Origin: Paenibacillus bouchesdurhonensis
GTDB lineage: Bacteria > Bacillota > Bacilli > Paenibacillales > Paenibacillaceae
Direction of reading: 5' to 3'
Assembly (NCBI RefSeq): GCF_900155685.1
Contig: NZ_LT732548.1
Location: 596,845-647,330, forward strand
Length of the DNA stretch: 50,486 nt
Part shown: positions 18,073-26,163 of the stretch, piece after piece
Position numbering within the stretch: the stretch's first letter is position 1
How the letters are laid out: every line of letters begins with the position of its first letter
Notes under the pieces: model-generated
What the model saw: only the letters and a program-made list of their open reading frames with translations
Told to the model about the DNA's origin: nothing
The model's database searches: none
Position numbers and translations under genes: made by a program

Positions 18073-18414
18073 ATGAAACCGATCCTATCGAAGGCTCAGC
18101 TAGGCTATATGAAAGCAAAGACAAAATTCGAGGATAAATCGAAAGTTTTAGAGAAAAAGATCGAAGAAACGGCTAAAGCCCAAGAAGTGACGCAGGAAGT
18201 CATGGAAGTTCTAGTAGTAGAAACTGGATTCCATGAAGCATTCAACGCACTTCGTAATGCCGAGAATGAGCTCATCGATTGGTCACATGTAACGATGAAG
18301 CATGAGAAGACTTATAAAGATAATAAGAAGGCAATTGAAGATATGTATGCAAAGCTGGATACAGACCCTCAAATGCGCGCCCGGATTATTCAACTGGCGA
18401 TGAAAGTTAGATAA
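18073..18414 (+). CDS. Small charged, helical hypothetical protein
   Basis: A 113-residue soluble protein that I cannot assign to a family. It is rich in Lys and Glu and is predicted to be mostly helical, with likely coiled coil over residues about 10-60 (KAKTKFEDKSKVLEKKIEETAKAQEVTQEVMEVL) and a second helix around 70-95. There is no signal peptide or membrane segment. ATG 18073 has AAGGGTGA about ten bases upstream. It lies between two terminators, so it forms its own unit between the first SLH gene and the S-layer gene. Confidence 0.7.
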   Translation: MKPILSKAQLGYMKAKTKFEDKSKVLEKKIEETAKAQEVTQEVMEVLVVETGFHEAFNALRNAENELIDWSHVTMKHEKTYKDNKKAIEDMYAKLDTDPQMRARIIQLAMKVR

Positions 18415-18451
18415 TAATCTTATAATGAATTAATCTTTATGTTCTTGAGTG

Positions 18452-18480
18452 AATAAGGCGTCCAATTGGGCGTCTTATTT
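18452..18480 (+). terminator. Terminator after the helical hypothetical gene
   Basis: A 12-bp stem with two G-T pairs (18452-18463 with 18468-18479) and an AATT loop, ending in a short T run. Confidence 0.7.
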
Positions 18481-18532
18481 ATGCTATACGAGCATAGGAT
18501 AGTAATATTGGGATTTTGGCAAATGTTGCTTA

Positions 18533-18561
18533 ATGACTGGGATAAACAGGTATGTTATACT
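18533..18561 (+). promoter_or_regulatory. Upstream sigma-A promoter of the S-layer gene (P1)
   Basis: ATGACT (18533-18538), a 17-base spacer and TATACT (18556-18561). It would give an untranslated leader of about 370-450 bases before the S-layer start codons. Confidence 0.5.
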
Positions 18562-18624
18562 AATTTCCGTAAGGCGGTAAGGAAAGAAATAAGATGTAAA
18601 CGAGGATAAGCTTAGAAAAGTAAC

Positions 18625-18662
18625 AAAGTTGCAAATTTTTTTAAAAAGGGCGCAACTTTTTG
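18625..18662 (+). promoter_or_regulatory. Attenuator-like hairpin in the S-layer leader
   Basis: AAAGTTGC (18625-18632) pairs with GCAACTTT (18652-18659), followed by TT. It lies about 60 bases downstream of P1 and upstream of P2. It could stabilise the 5' end or act as a weak attenuator; the short T run argues against full termination. Confidence 0.4.
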
Positions 18663-18778
18663 AATTCTGCTGCGTTTAAGATGTAGAGCATTTACAATGA
18701 TGACCAATTTATACGACGAAATTAGACAACCAAGATGTACCTTATGGGGAAACTTGTCTATCTATTAGAAAAATTAGC

Positions 18779-18807
18779 TTTACGGTTGTTGGTATACATT
18801 GTATAAT
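18779..18807 (+). promoter_or_regulatory. Downstream sigma-A promoter of the S-layer gene (P2)
   Basis: TTTACG (18779-18784), a 17-base spacer and a perfect TATAAT (18802-18807). It gives a leader of about 120-200 bases. Confidence 0.55.
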
Positions 18808-18922
18808 GTCTAGGTAGGATTAGGTAACTAGTCTAGTTCTACGTTCTATTTGCTTGCATTGTTTACAAGTTTCTGCGGCCCACCCGCAGACCTAATTTAT
18901 AGGAACTCGCTCAAGACTCTGG

Positions 18923-19013
18923 AAAGGAGGTGCAATGGCTAATGAGTAACACGAGCTATTCATTTAAAGAAAACTCTCATATGAAGGATATTCAAGGAGG
19001 AGAAAAAAAGGTT
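18923..19013 (+). promoter_or_regulatory. Two ribosome sites and a mini-ORF before the S-layer signal peptide
   Basis: AAAGGAGGTG (18923-18932) precedes a four-codon frame, ATG 18935 to TAA 18949 (Met-Ala-Asn-Glu), which overlaps ATG 18942. ATG 18942 is in frame with the S-layer gene and would add 24 residues. A second strong site, AAGGAGGAG (18994-19002), serves ATG 19014, which begins a classical signal peptide. Dual initiation has been reported for cell-wall protein genes of Brevibacillus brevis, so this layout may be functional. Confidence 0.55.
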
Positions 19014-22000
19014 ATGAAGAAAATTTTATCCGTAGCTTTGTCTACAGCAATGGCATTCTCCATGTTTGCTTCCGTAGCATTCAGTGCCGATGCAAAATTG
19101 ACACCACAGCAACAATTTGATGCATTGAAATCCGCTGGTATCGTAACTGGATACCCAGATGGAACAGCAGGTCTTGATAAATCTATTACTCGCGCTGAGT
19201 TGGCAACAATCATCGTTAAAGCGATCGATCTTGAGCCGGTTACTGGCGTAGCTACTTACAAAGACAAAAACTATGATGTTAACCACTGGGCTGCTAAGTA
19301 CATCGAAGCTGCTACACAAGCTGGCATCCTGACAGGTAAAGATGCTGTTAAGCAACTGTTTGGACCAAGCGACAACTTGACAGTTCAAGAATTGGCTGTA
19401 GTTTTGGTTAAAGCTCTGGGACTAGAAGTTCCAGCTGAAACTGATAACACTGCTACTGAGTGGGCTAAAGGCTATGTTCAAGCAGCAATCGATGCTGGCT
19501 TGCTCGAGTCCGGCATCAACTACCAAGCTAACGCAACTCGTTCGCAAGTAGTTGTAGCTGCTCATGCAACTTACGAAGCTAACCAAGTTCCTACTGTTGC
19601 TTCCTACACAGTATCCGAAGCTGGTAAAGTTGTTGAGTTCAAACTCTCCAACGACGAAGTTGTGAAAGTAACTTTGGAAGAAGCTCTTGCGCCTAACAAA
19701 GAAACTGAAGTGAAATTCACTCACAACGGTGCTGAGTACACGCACAAAGTAACTTACGTTACTACTGTGGCTCAAACAGTTCGTTCTGTGTCTGCTGCTG
19801 ACCTGAAACAAGTAGTTGTTGAGTTCGACGGAACTGTAGATGTTGTATCTGCTGGTTTGAAAGACAACTACAGTGTTGATGGTGGTAAAAAGATTGATAA
19901 AGTAACAGTGTCTGAAGACAAAACATCTGCAACGATTTTGTTGGCTGAAGCTGACAATGCAACTCTGAAAAACCAAAAAGAAGTTGAACTGAAAATTAAA
20001 AATGTTAAAAACGAAGATGGAACAAAAACATTTGAGCAAACTATCAAATTTGTTCCTTCTGATGTAACTGCTCCTACAATCAAAGAAGTTGTAGGTTTGG
20101 GTACTAAAGCATTTAAAGTTAAATTCAGCGAGCCGATTAAAGGTCGTGAAGCTTCCATCTCCAGTAACTTCAAAATTGATGGAAAGGCAGTTGGAGCATA
20201 CATCACTTACTCTTACCCTGATACAGTGATTGTATCTACTAACTTAACTGAAGGTGAGCATAAGGTTAGCGTAAGTAACGTTGAAGACTTCTCTGGTCTG
20301 AAAGTTGCTCCGGTAGAAAATGACTTTACTGTAGTTGTTGATAATGCTGCTCCTGAAATTGTTTCTGTGAAAGCTAACGATCTTCGTGAAGTTGTTGTTA
20401 CCTTTGATGAAACAGTTAAAAGTGTAGAAAGTGCATACGCTAATGTTTCATCCCGTAAAGCTACAAGCATTGAAATTAGAGACAATGTAGTTACTTTGAG
20501 ATTTGACAACAAAGACCAGCCATTGAATTATGGCGAAAACACAATTCATTTGACAGGTGTTTCTGACTATAGCGACAACAAAACTGATCGTGATGTTAAA
20601 GTAACTCCTGAATTGGATACTATCCGTCCAACTGTTGTAGGCCAAGAACTGAAGACTGAAGATGGATTCATCAAATTGGTTATCAACTTCAGCGAAACTC
20701 TGAATAGAACTAAAGCTGAAGACCGTGATAATTATGTTTTGAAAAATGCTGATGGTAAAGTTGCAGATAAATCAGGTGTAAATGCTGATGGTAAACCAGT
20801 TTACCAACCAATTTACAATTCTGATGATAAAACTGTAACATTGAACCTTGGTTCAGTTGGAAGTCTAGACGACAACACTGACTATATTGTTTCTATTTCT
20901 AACTTGACTGATGATGCATATGTTCCAAACACTATTCTTCCAGTAGATGTTCAATTTAATACTAAATCTGTAGCAGTAGCCGGTATTGATCGTGTTTGGG
21001 TACAAAATGTAAACTCCAATGAATCTTACATTTTTGTTCAATTCAACAGAAGTGTGAAGGTTGACGGAGAAGGTAGTGCATTGCAACCTGAGAAATATGT
21101 ATTTGCAGGATCAGGAAAAGCAGTGACAACTGATAAAAATGATGTTGTAGCTATCACTAGTGATGTTATCCGTATTACTGCTAAAACAGATGATGTATAT
21201 TCTAGTGTTGCTGCTAATACATTGAAAGAATCAGAACTTACTATTAGCTATGTGGCTGATGTAGATGGTAAATATTTCGTTTCTGGAAATAGCTACCACA
21301 TCACAAAGGACATCAAGAGTACATCTGCTGATATTCTAGGTCTAGACAAAGCTGAAGCAAAAACTCGCAAGGAAATTAAACTTTCCTTTAACGGCAAACT
21401 GAGCACAACTAGTAGATATGACTTTGTTCTAGTTACAGGAAGCGGAGATATTACTCCTGCTACTGCTACTTTGAGTGGAGACCAAAAAAGTGTTACTCTG
21501 ACATTTGATGATAAAGTGATTAAAGCTGATGCATCTAACGTTCAAATTAAAACAGCATCAAATGTCGTTTCACAAGACAGCCTTGGTAACAAATTATCGT
21601 TTGCGGCTACAACTCTAATCGATGATATTAGACCAGAGCTTGAGTTTAGCAAAATTGAGAAAGTTAACACTGTTACAAATGCAACTTATTATGACATCAC
21701 GTTGACTTCTGATGAAGACATTAAACTCTCCGGCTTCTCTACTTCTGAACATATTGCTAACAACTTGTTCAAGGTTAAGTTTAATGAGGCTGAAGCTAAA
21801 GCTATTGATGGTTCTACAGCATTCGAAATTACTGGCCCTACAACTGCAGTACTTAGAGTGTATGTAACAGAGTCTGCAAAAACACCAGATAATGGTGACT
21901 TCACTGCAGCTAACTTGACAATTACATTCGATGGTGATAAGAACGATAGTTCTAAAGCGCTTGTAGATAATGGTGTTAATGCTAAGCCAGTTAATAAACT

Positions 22001-22031
22001 TAATGTTTCTAGAAATGTAACTATTAATTAA
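19014..22031 (+). CDS. Main S-layer protein with N-terminal SLH domains
   Basis: A 1005-residue exported protein, probably the main S-layer subunit. The signal peptide is MKKILSVALSTAMAFSMFAS, with cleavage near VAFSA-DAK. Three SLH domains occupy about residues 28-195 (KSITRAELATIIVKAI, DNLTVQELAVVLVKAL and a degenerate third, NATRSQVVVAAHAT). After these come about seven Ig-like segments of 90-120 residues, with openings such as LKQVVVEFDGTV, AFKVKFSEPI, LREVVVTFDETV and IKLVINFSETL. Its tandem promoters, long leader, strong ribosome sites, uniform codon use (many GCT, GTA, ACT, AAA) and very stable terminator all suggest high expression. The SLH domains should bind the CsaB-pyruvylated polymer. 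Start choice: ATG 19014 begins the signal peptide; ATG 18942 or GTG 18930 would extend it. Confidence 0.9.
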   Translation: MKKILSVALSTAMAFSMFASVAFSADAKLTPQQQFDALKSAGIVTGYPDGTAGLDKSITRAELATIIVKAIDLEPVTGVATYKDKNYDVNHWAAKYIEAATQAGILTGKDAVKQLFGPSDNLTVQELAVVLVKALGLEVPAETDNTATEWAKGYVQAAIDAGLLESGINYQANATRSQVVVAAHATYEANQVPTVASYTVSEAGKVVEFKLSNDEVVKVTLEEALAPNKETEVKFTHNGAEYTHKVTYVTTVAQTVRSVSAADLKQVVVEFDGTVDVVSAGLKDNYSVDGGKKIDKVTVSEDKTSATILLAEADNATLKNQKEVELKIKNVKNEDGTKTFEQTIKFVPSDVTAPTIKEVVGLGTKAFKVKFSEPIKGREASISSNFKIDGKAVGAYITYSYPDTVIVSTNLTEGEHKVSVSNVEDFSGLKVAPVENDFTVVVDNAAPEIVSVKANDLREVVVTFDETVKSVESAYANVSSRKATSIEIRDNVVTLRFDNKDQPLNYGENTIHLTGVSDYSDNKTDRDVKVTPELDTIRPTVVGQELKTEDGFIKLVINFSETLNRTKAEDRDNYVLKNADGKVADKSGVNADGKPVYQPIYNSDDKTVTLNLGSVGSLDDNTDYIVSISNLTDDAYVPNTILPVDVQFNTKSVAVAGIDRVWVQNVNSNESYIFVQFNRSVKVDGEGSALQPEKYVFAGSGKAVTTDKNDVVAITSDVIRITAKTDDVYSSVAANTLKESELTISYVADVDGKYFVSGNSYHITKDIKSTSADILGLDKAEAKTRKEIKLSFNGKLSTTSRYDFVLVTGSGDITPATATLSGDQKSVTLTFDDKVIKADASNVQIKTASNVVSQDSLGNKLSFAATTLIDDIRPELEFSKIEKVNTVTNATYYDITLTSDEDIKLSGFSTSEHIANNLFKVKFNEAEAKAIDGSTAFEITGPTTAVLRVYVTESAKTPDNGDFTAANLTITFDGDKNDSSKALVDNGVNAKPVNKLNVSRNVTIN

Positions 22032-22033
22032 AT

Positions 22034-22080
22034 CAATACAATAAAGAACGGGCTCTCTGAGCCCGTTTTTTATTGTATTG
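22034..22080 (+). terminator. Very long terminator hairpin of the S-layer gene
   Basis: A 22-bp stem with one G-T pair (22034-22055 with 22059-22080) and a TCT loop. The GC core ACGGGCTC/GAGCCCGT is followed by TTTTTT within the stem. It begins three bases after the stop codon. Confidence 0.93.
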
Positions 22081-22246
22081 CAGTTACTAAAAATTAAGTC
22101 TAATACTTCATCTGCTACAGCAATGGTATAACTTTAAATTTGGCTTAGTTAACGTTTCTATCTTAAAAATTTGTTGGAGTATAGATGATTTATTCTTAAG
22201 AATGATTGATTGTAATTATAATTCACTACAAAACTACATAATTTTC

Positions 22247-22276
22247 TTGAACTTTTTTTAATTTAATGCGTATATA
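22247..22276 (+). promoter_or_regulatory. Sigma-A promoter of the six-repeat secreted protein
   Basis: TTGAAC (22247-22252), an 18-base spacer and TATATA (22271-22276). A TATACT two bases further on is an alternative -10. Confidence 0.5.
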
Positions 22277-22285
22277 CTATATACG
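22269..22285. promoter_or_regulatory. Perfect 17-base palindrome over the -10 region
   Basis: CGTATATACTATATACG: two eight-base arms around a central C. It lies on the -10 box and start region of the promoter above, where a dimeric repressor would block transcription. The cognate protein is unknown. Confidence 0.5.
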
Positions 22286-22310
22286 ACTTTTTAAATTAGG
22301 AGGTTTAATC

Positions 22311-24836
22311 TTGAATAGGACGAAGATGGTTGTAGCTTCATTGGCTGTAGCTGCTTTAATGGCACAGAGCGCAACTGGAATTGCAGGGGCGGCCGCTACA
22401 AAGTCGCAAACGAATACGTCAGCAGCGCAGGTAGTTAAGACTCTAGGCAACTTAAGTGGGGTTAAGATTTCAGGCAAGAGTACTGTGAAGTTAAGCAATG
22501 TGAACATTTTATCTCAAGCTGATGGTAATGTACTAACGTATACCCTTACTTATCACAATAATGATAGTAAGAGCTTATCACTCATTGATTATTGGACGAA
22601 AGTCAAAACGAAATCAGGTACGGTATATAGTGTAAGTGTTGTAGGAGCGGATAAGGAGAAGAAGAAGGTTGTACCAGGTTCTTCAGTTAACGTAACCTAT
22701 ACGACCAAAATAGCCAAGCATCTAAAGTACAGTGATCTGAATTTCCAAATCGTTAAATGGAATTTTAGCGTTGCCGGTTATGAGCAAGTGTTAGGAAGTA
22801 TCAACATTCCATCTACATATGCTGTAGCAACACCTGTGAATACCACTCGGAAGTTAACATTGAATGAGTTTTCAGCAAATGCAAAAGTTATGTCAGTTAA
22901 TGTTTTAGGCTTAGGTGATTCTAATTATGTGAATATCGCTCTGTACTTGCAGAATACGGGGTCAAGCTCCATTGAGAATCCTAATCTCAAATACGTGGTT
23001 CAGACAGCGAGTGGAACCGCATTTGCTGTGACACCCGATTCATCCAGCTCGAATATTAAGATTTTACCACAAGAAAACAAGATGCTAAATCTGATTGCTA
23101 AGATTCCTAAAAACGTTAATTTAAATAATTTGCAGCTTTTACTTGTACAAAATGATGAGGCGTCAAAAAGTGAACTTCCTGTAGCATCCATGGGACTGGG
23201 TACGAAGCAAGGACAAAGCTCTAAGACAGCCGCTAACAAAGAAAGATTGTTAAAGATTGATAGTACGAATATTACGACTAGAATTGAGAGTATTGCTAGA
23301 AATCAAAGCTTTGGCAAAAGTGATTTATCGATTCAATTTGCAATTACTAACAAGGGAGACAAGGCTATCACCATTCCAAATTACTCCTTTGAAATTCAAG
23401 CAGGCACTAAATCGTATCCACTTGTTGCCAGCGGCTTAGAGGGAACGGTATTAGAACCGAATGATGAACAAATTATTTCGATTGACGGAACGATACCGGT
23501 TGTTGTTAATGCAGAAGAGTTAGATCTTGTATTAAAAACGCCAACTGGCGGTTCACAAGGCTCAACTGATGAACCGACAGCACCAACCACGGGTAATAGC
23601 TACCCAGTTGCCATGTATAGCTTGCCAGAATATACTGAAATGCAGTATGCCCAAGGCCAAGAGCGTACGATTAGAAATAATGATGGTGTATTTGGCGTTA
23701 CACTAGATGCAATTCAAAAACTTCCGTGGAATGACGGAAACCTGCTAGCAACCAAGATTACAATCGTTAATAAAGGTACGAAGGCGGCAAAGCTGCCTGA
23801 ATTCGCTGGAGCCTATAAAATGGATTTAACAGCACTTAGCAGCACAGTACAGTTGGTAAATACGAATACAACTCAAATTCTGGGGCCAGGAGAGAAGACA
23901 AGCGTATATGTTGTAGCAAATGTACCTTCAAGCCTGAATTTCTCTCAATTGCAGGTACAATTGTTACAGAAGACTGGAACTGACAAAACGAGTAATTGGG
24001 TTATGTTCTCGAATTACGGAAAAACTAGCGATCTCAAACAAATCACAGACGGGTCATATTTTAACCTAGACACAGCTGGCAAGAAGTCCGACCTTAAAAC
24101 TCGCAAGACTTATTTGTACAAGGGCAGCACCAGCGATATCATCTACACGGAACTCATTATGCGAAACCTTGAGAATAAGCAAGCGAACTTGTCTCAGTTG
24201 ACGGGCTACTTCCAAACAGATGATGGACAGTACTATAAAGCCGATGTCAATCATGTCAAACATGCTGTTGGGCCGCAGTCGGCTAGCCTAGTATCATTCT
24301 CTGCGAAGGTACCTAAGGGAACTACCGTATCTAACTGGAACCTGGTTGTAGGTGAGAGTGTAACTGAAGATAAATTTACAGAACTAGAGGGTAAGCCTAC
24401 AGGTTTTGTAAATGCATCGGCCATGGAATTGAATTTGGATAGTAGAAGCATTCAGAGTACGTTGAAGGATGTTGAGTTGTTCCCTTACACGCTAACCGTA
24501 AAAGAAATTGAAGGACGTACGAATTCTTCAGGTTTAGAAGTGAAGATGAAATACGATTTGAAACGAGATTTGACATTTGATATCGGTGAATTCCAGCATA
24601 AATTTATTCTTGAAGTAACTGATTCTAGTGGGGCTAGATTCGAAAAGGAAATTGAGCTGGAAAAAGACTTTATTGTTGGCGGTAACCAAAGCTTCTCTTA
24701 TGTTATAAATGATCCGATCTTTGCAACTTCAAGATCAGGAGGCTTCCAATTCTCGATCTATGATTCTTATCAAGGTGAAAAAACAAAAATCGCTACTCAA
24801 TCAGCATACTTTGTTAACTCAGATTTATATAACTAA
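22311..24836 (+). CDS. Secreted protein of six tandem beta-sandwich repeats, no SLH domain
   Basis: An 841-residue exported protein of unknown function. The start is TTG 22311 behind a strong AGGAGGT (22298-22304); the open frame from ATG 22266 would put about 15 unlikely residues ahead of the signal peptide (MVVASLAVAALMAQSATG, cleavage near GAAA). The rest is built from about six repeats with a period near 132 residues, beginning at roughly 74, 206, 339, 479, 610 and 741. Each has a strand like ALYLQNTGSSSI or ITIVNKGTKAAKL, and most have a later motif like KIPKNVNLNNLQLLLVQ or NVPSSLNFSQLQVQLLQ. This resembles DUF4352-like Ig folds, but I cannot name the family. It lacks wall-anchor motifs. 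Position between the S-layer gene and other surface genes suggests an S-layer-associated or free exoprotein. Confidence 0.82.
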   Translation: MNRTKMVVASLAVAALMAQSATGIAGAAATKSQTNTSAAQVVKTLGNLSGVKISGKSTVKLSNVNILSQADGNVLTYTLTYHNNDSKSLSLIDYWTKVKTKSGTVYSVSVVGADKEKKKVVPGSSVNVTYTTKIAKHLKYSDLNFQIVKWNFSVAGYEQVLGSINIPSTYAVATPVNTTRKLTLNEFSANAKVMSVNVLGLGDSNYVNIALYLQNTGSSSIENPNLKYVVQTASGTAFAVTPDSSSSNIKILPQENKMLNLIAKIPKNVNLNNLQLLLVQNDEASKSELPVASMGLGTKQGQSSKTAANKERLLKIDSTNITTRIESIARNQSFGKSDLSIQFAITNKGDKAITIPNYSFEIQAGTKSYPLVASGLEGTVLEPNDEQIISIDGTIPVVVNAEELDLVLKTPTGGSQGSTDEPTAPTTGNSYPVAMYSLPEYTEMQYAQGQERTIRNNDGVFGVTLDAIQKLPWNDGNLLATKITIVNKGTKAAKLPEFAGAYKMDLTALSSTVQLVNTNTTQILGPGEKTSVYVVANVPSSLNFSQLQVQLLQKTGTDKTSNWVMFSNYGKTSDLKQITDGSYFNLDTAGKKSDLKTRKTYLYKGSTSDIIYTELIMRNLENKQANLSQLTGYFQTDDGQYYKADVNHVKHAVGPQSASLVSFSAKVPKGTTVSNWNLVVGESVTEDKFTELEGKPTGFVNASAMELNLDSRSIQSTLKDVELFPYTLTVKEIEGRTNSSGLEVKMKYDLKRDLTFDIGEFQHKFILEVTDSSGARFEKEIELEKDFIVGGNQSFSYVINDPIFATSRSGGFQFSIYDSYQGEKTKIATQSAYFVNSDLYN

Positions 24837-24843
24837 AATTTCA

Positions 24844-24884
24844 AAACAAGCAAAAATCCCTACTAAAGGGATTTTTGCTTGTTT
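24844..24884 (+). terminator. Terminator after the six-repeat protein
   Basis: A perfect 18-bp stem (24844-24861 with 24867-24884) with a five-base loop; the right arm contains TTTTT and ends in TTT. Confidence 0.92.
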
Positions 24885-24972
24885 CCGTCCCTTAAACCTA
24901 CTATCATGAAAGAGATGGATAATGATCCGAAACGGGATTAATAGAGCCCCGACACATAATAGGAGGTACATA

Positions 24973-25512
24973 ATGAAATCTACGTGGAAAGTAGCGGCAG
25001 CAGTCGTTTTAATAGGCGGTGGGATATGGGTTGGATCTTTATTGAATGAGAATGTAGAAGGGGCACCTGTAACGAATCAGCCGGGAACCGCCGATGATCC
25101 TGTTGTGACGAAGAGCTATGTGGATCAGCAGATCCAACAGGCCTTAAAGGGAGGTGGCAGCAGTTCTGTGCCTTCTACAGGGGCTACTGATTCAAGCTCG
25201 AATACGCCAACGGGAAACAATACTGCAGCAGAATCTTCAGCTGAAGTGAAAATCGTTGAAGTGAAGCCGGGACAGAAGTTAATTGCTGCAGCAGGCTCTG
25301 AATTTGTCGTACGGGCAGGAAAAGCTGTTATCTATAGTGAAGATCAAAATGGCGTAGCAGATTTAACAGACGGCAAAGATATCACAAACGGTGGTACGGT
25401 TACGAACAATCATTTGTTATCCTTCCCAAGGGCAGGCCGGGGTATTCAGCATCAAGAGGAACAGACACATCCATTGACTGTTATGGTGCGTGGCGGCTAT
25501 TCTATCAAATAA
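24973..25512 (+). CDS. Membrane-anchored or secreted hypothetical protein
   Basis: A 179-residue protein of unknown family. ATG 24973 follows AGGAGGTAC; the open frame back to 24922 is not needed. The N-terminus (MKSTWKVAAAVVLIGGGIWVGSLL) is a membrane anchor or uncleaved signal. Next come a short helical segment (TKSYVDQQIQQAL), a Ser/Thr/Gly/Asn-rich linker at about residues 58-90 and a compact domain from about 93 onward (VKIVEVKPGQKLIAAAGSEFVVRAGKAVIYS) ending PLTVMVRGGYSIK. The pattern suggests a surface-exposed C-terminal domain. It forms its own unit between a terminator and the SASP gene. Confidence 0.75.
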   Translation: MKSTWKVAAAVVLIGGGIWVGSLLNENVEGAPVTNQPGTADDPVVTKSYVDQQIQQALKGGGSSSVPSTGATDSSSNTPTGNNTAAESSAEVKIVEVKPGQKLIAAAGSEFVVRAGKAVIYSEDQNGVADLTDGKDITNGGTVTNNHLLSFPRAGRGIQHQEEQTHPLTVMVRGGYSIK

Positions 25513-25575
25513 TTCCTTGGCAATGGGGATTGTCTCCATGGAAGAATAGTACCAGCAGTAACAAACATTGTGACG

Positions 25576-25603
25576 GCTATTCAATTGTTCTTAACGCATA
25601 CTA
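25576..25603 (+). promoter_or_regulatory. Possible sigma-G type promoter of the SASP gene
   Basis: CATACTA at 25597-25603 fits the forespore sigma-G -10 pattern (CATWMTA). The -35 candidate around 25576-25580 (GGCTA/GCTAT) is only a partial match. SASP genes are normally sigma-G dependent. Confidence 0.35.
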
Positions 25604-25643
25604 CCCTTGAGACATTTATTTTTATAGGGAGGTGCCAAAGAAT

Positions 25644-25919
25644 ATGGCTAGAAGTAATCGTAAAATCATTCCGGAGAGCCATCAAGTACTGCACCAATGG
25701 AAATATGAGATTGCCGCCGAGTTTGGGCTAGCAGTGGGCCGCAATGCTGGAGCGTCTGGCTCTGCCGATACGGAGTTTGCAGGTGAACTGGGTATGGATG
25801 GGGCTGCATCAGGCTATTCGAGCTATTGGGGGCATCTGACAGCCCGAGAGAACGGCTCGGTTGGTGGGGAAATTACCAAAAGACTAATTGCACATGCTCA
25901 ACGGAATTTAATGAATTAA
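25644..25919 (+). CDS. Alpha/beta-type small acid-soluble spore protein
   Basis: SASPs coat spore DNA in the forespore, protect it from UV and heat, and are degraded on germination. The 91-residue product has both family signatures: KYEIAAEFGLAVG, which contains the GPR-protease cleavage region, and the C-terminal NGSVGGEITKRLIAHAQ motif. The middle holds a longer and more diverged Gly/Ala-rich stretch (GRNAGASGSADTEFAGELGM) than the main B. subtilis SASPs, so it is a minor or divergent member. ATG 25644 follows GGGAGGTGCC; the frame extends to 25632 without need. Confidence 0.92.
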   Translation: MARSNRKIIPESHQVLHQWKYEIAAEFGLAVGRNAGASGSADTEFAGELGMDGAASGYSSYWGHLTARENGSVGGEITKRLIAHAQRNLMN

Positions 25920-25945
25920 TTTTTCTTCAATTTGCTTTTTTTATT

Positions 25946-25974
25946 TTGACATGACCTGGTAAATGCGTTAATAT
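25946..25974 (+). promoter_or_regulatory. Strong sigma-A promoter upstream of metK
   Basis: TTGACA (25946-25951), a 17-base spacer and TAATAT (25969-25974). Transcription would begin near 25981, only about 16 bases before a terminator hairpin. Confidence 0.7.
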
Positions 25975-25996
25975 GACTTTTAAGGATTGTCAAATC

Positions 25997-26028
25997 AACC
26001 TTTTCCGCTATGGAAAAGGTTCATTTTT
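25997..26028 (+). terminator. Terminator hairpin inside the metK leader
   Basis: AACCTTTTCC (25997-26006) pairs with GGAAAAGGTT (26012-26021) around GCTAT, then CATTTTTT. It may end SASP transcripts, act as an attenuator for metK, or end a short RNA of about 50 nt. Confidence 0.8.
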
Positions 26029-26163
26029 TGCTGTTGGCTTATTTTTGGGAATCCTCACAATGTTGCAGGGTAGCCCATTCAACTATGAAGCGCATTGTAC
26101 AATATTTTTAGTATTGGGTACTTAGGCAAATGCCATACTATCCACATGGGGAGGTTGATTGAA

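Noticed and set aside
25920..26163. S-box (SAM) riboswitch expected before metK
   Set aside because: No match to the conserved S-box core in this interval; only one promoter, one hairpin and the ribosome site are visible.
26095..26163. N-terminal extension of MetK
   Set aside because: MetK proteins start with the segment at ATG 26164, which has a clear ribosome site; the extension is just an open frame in the leader.
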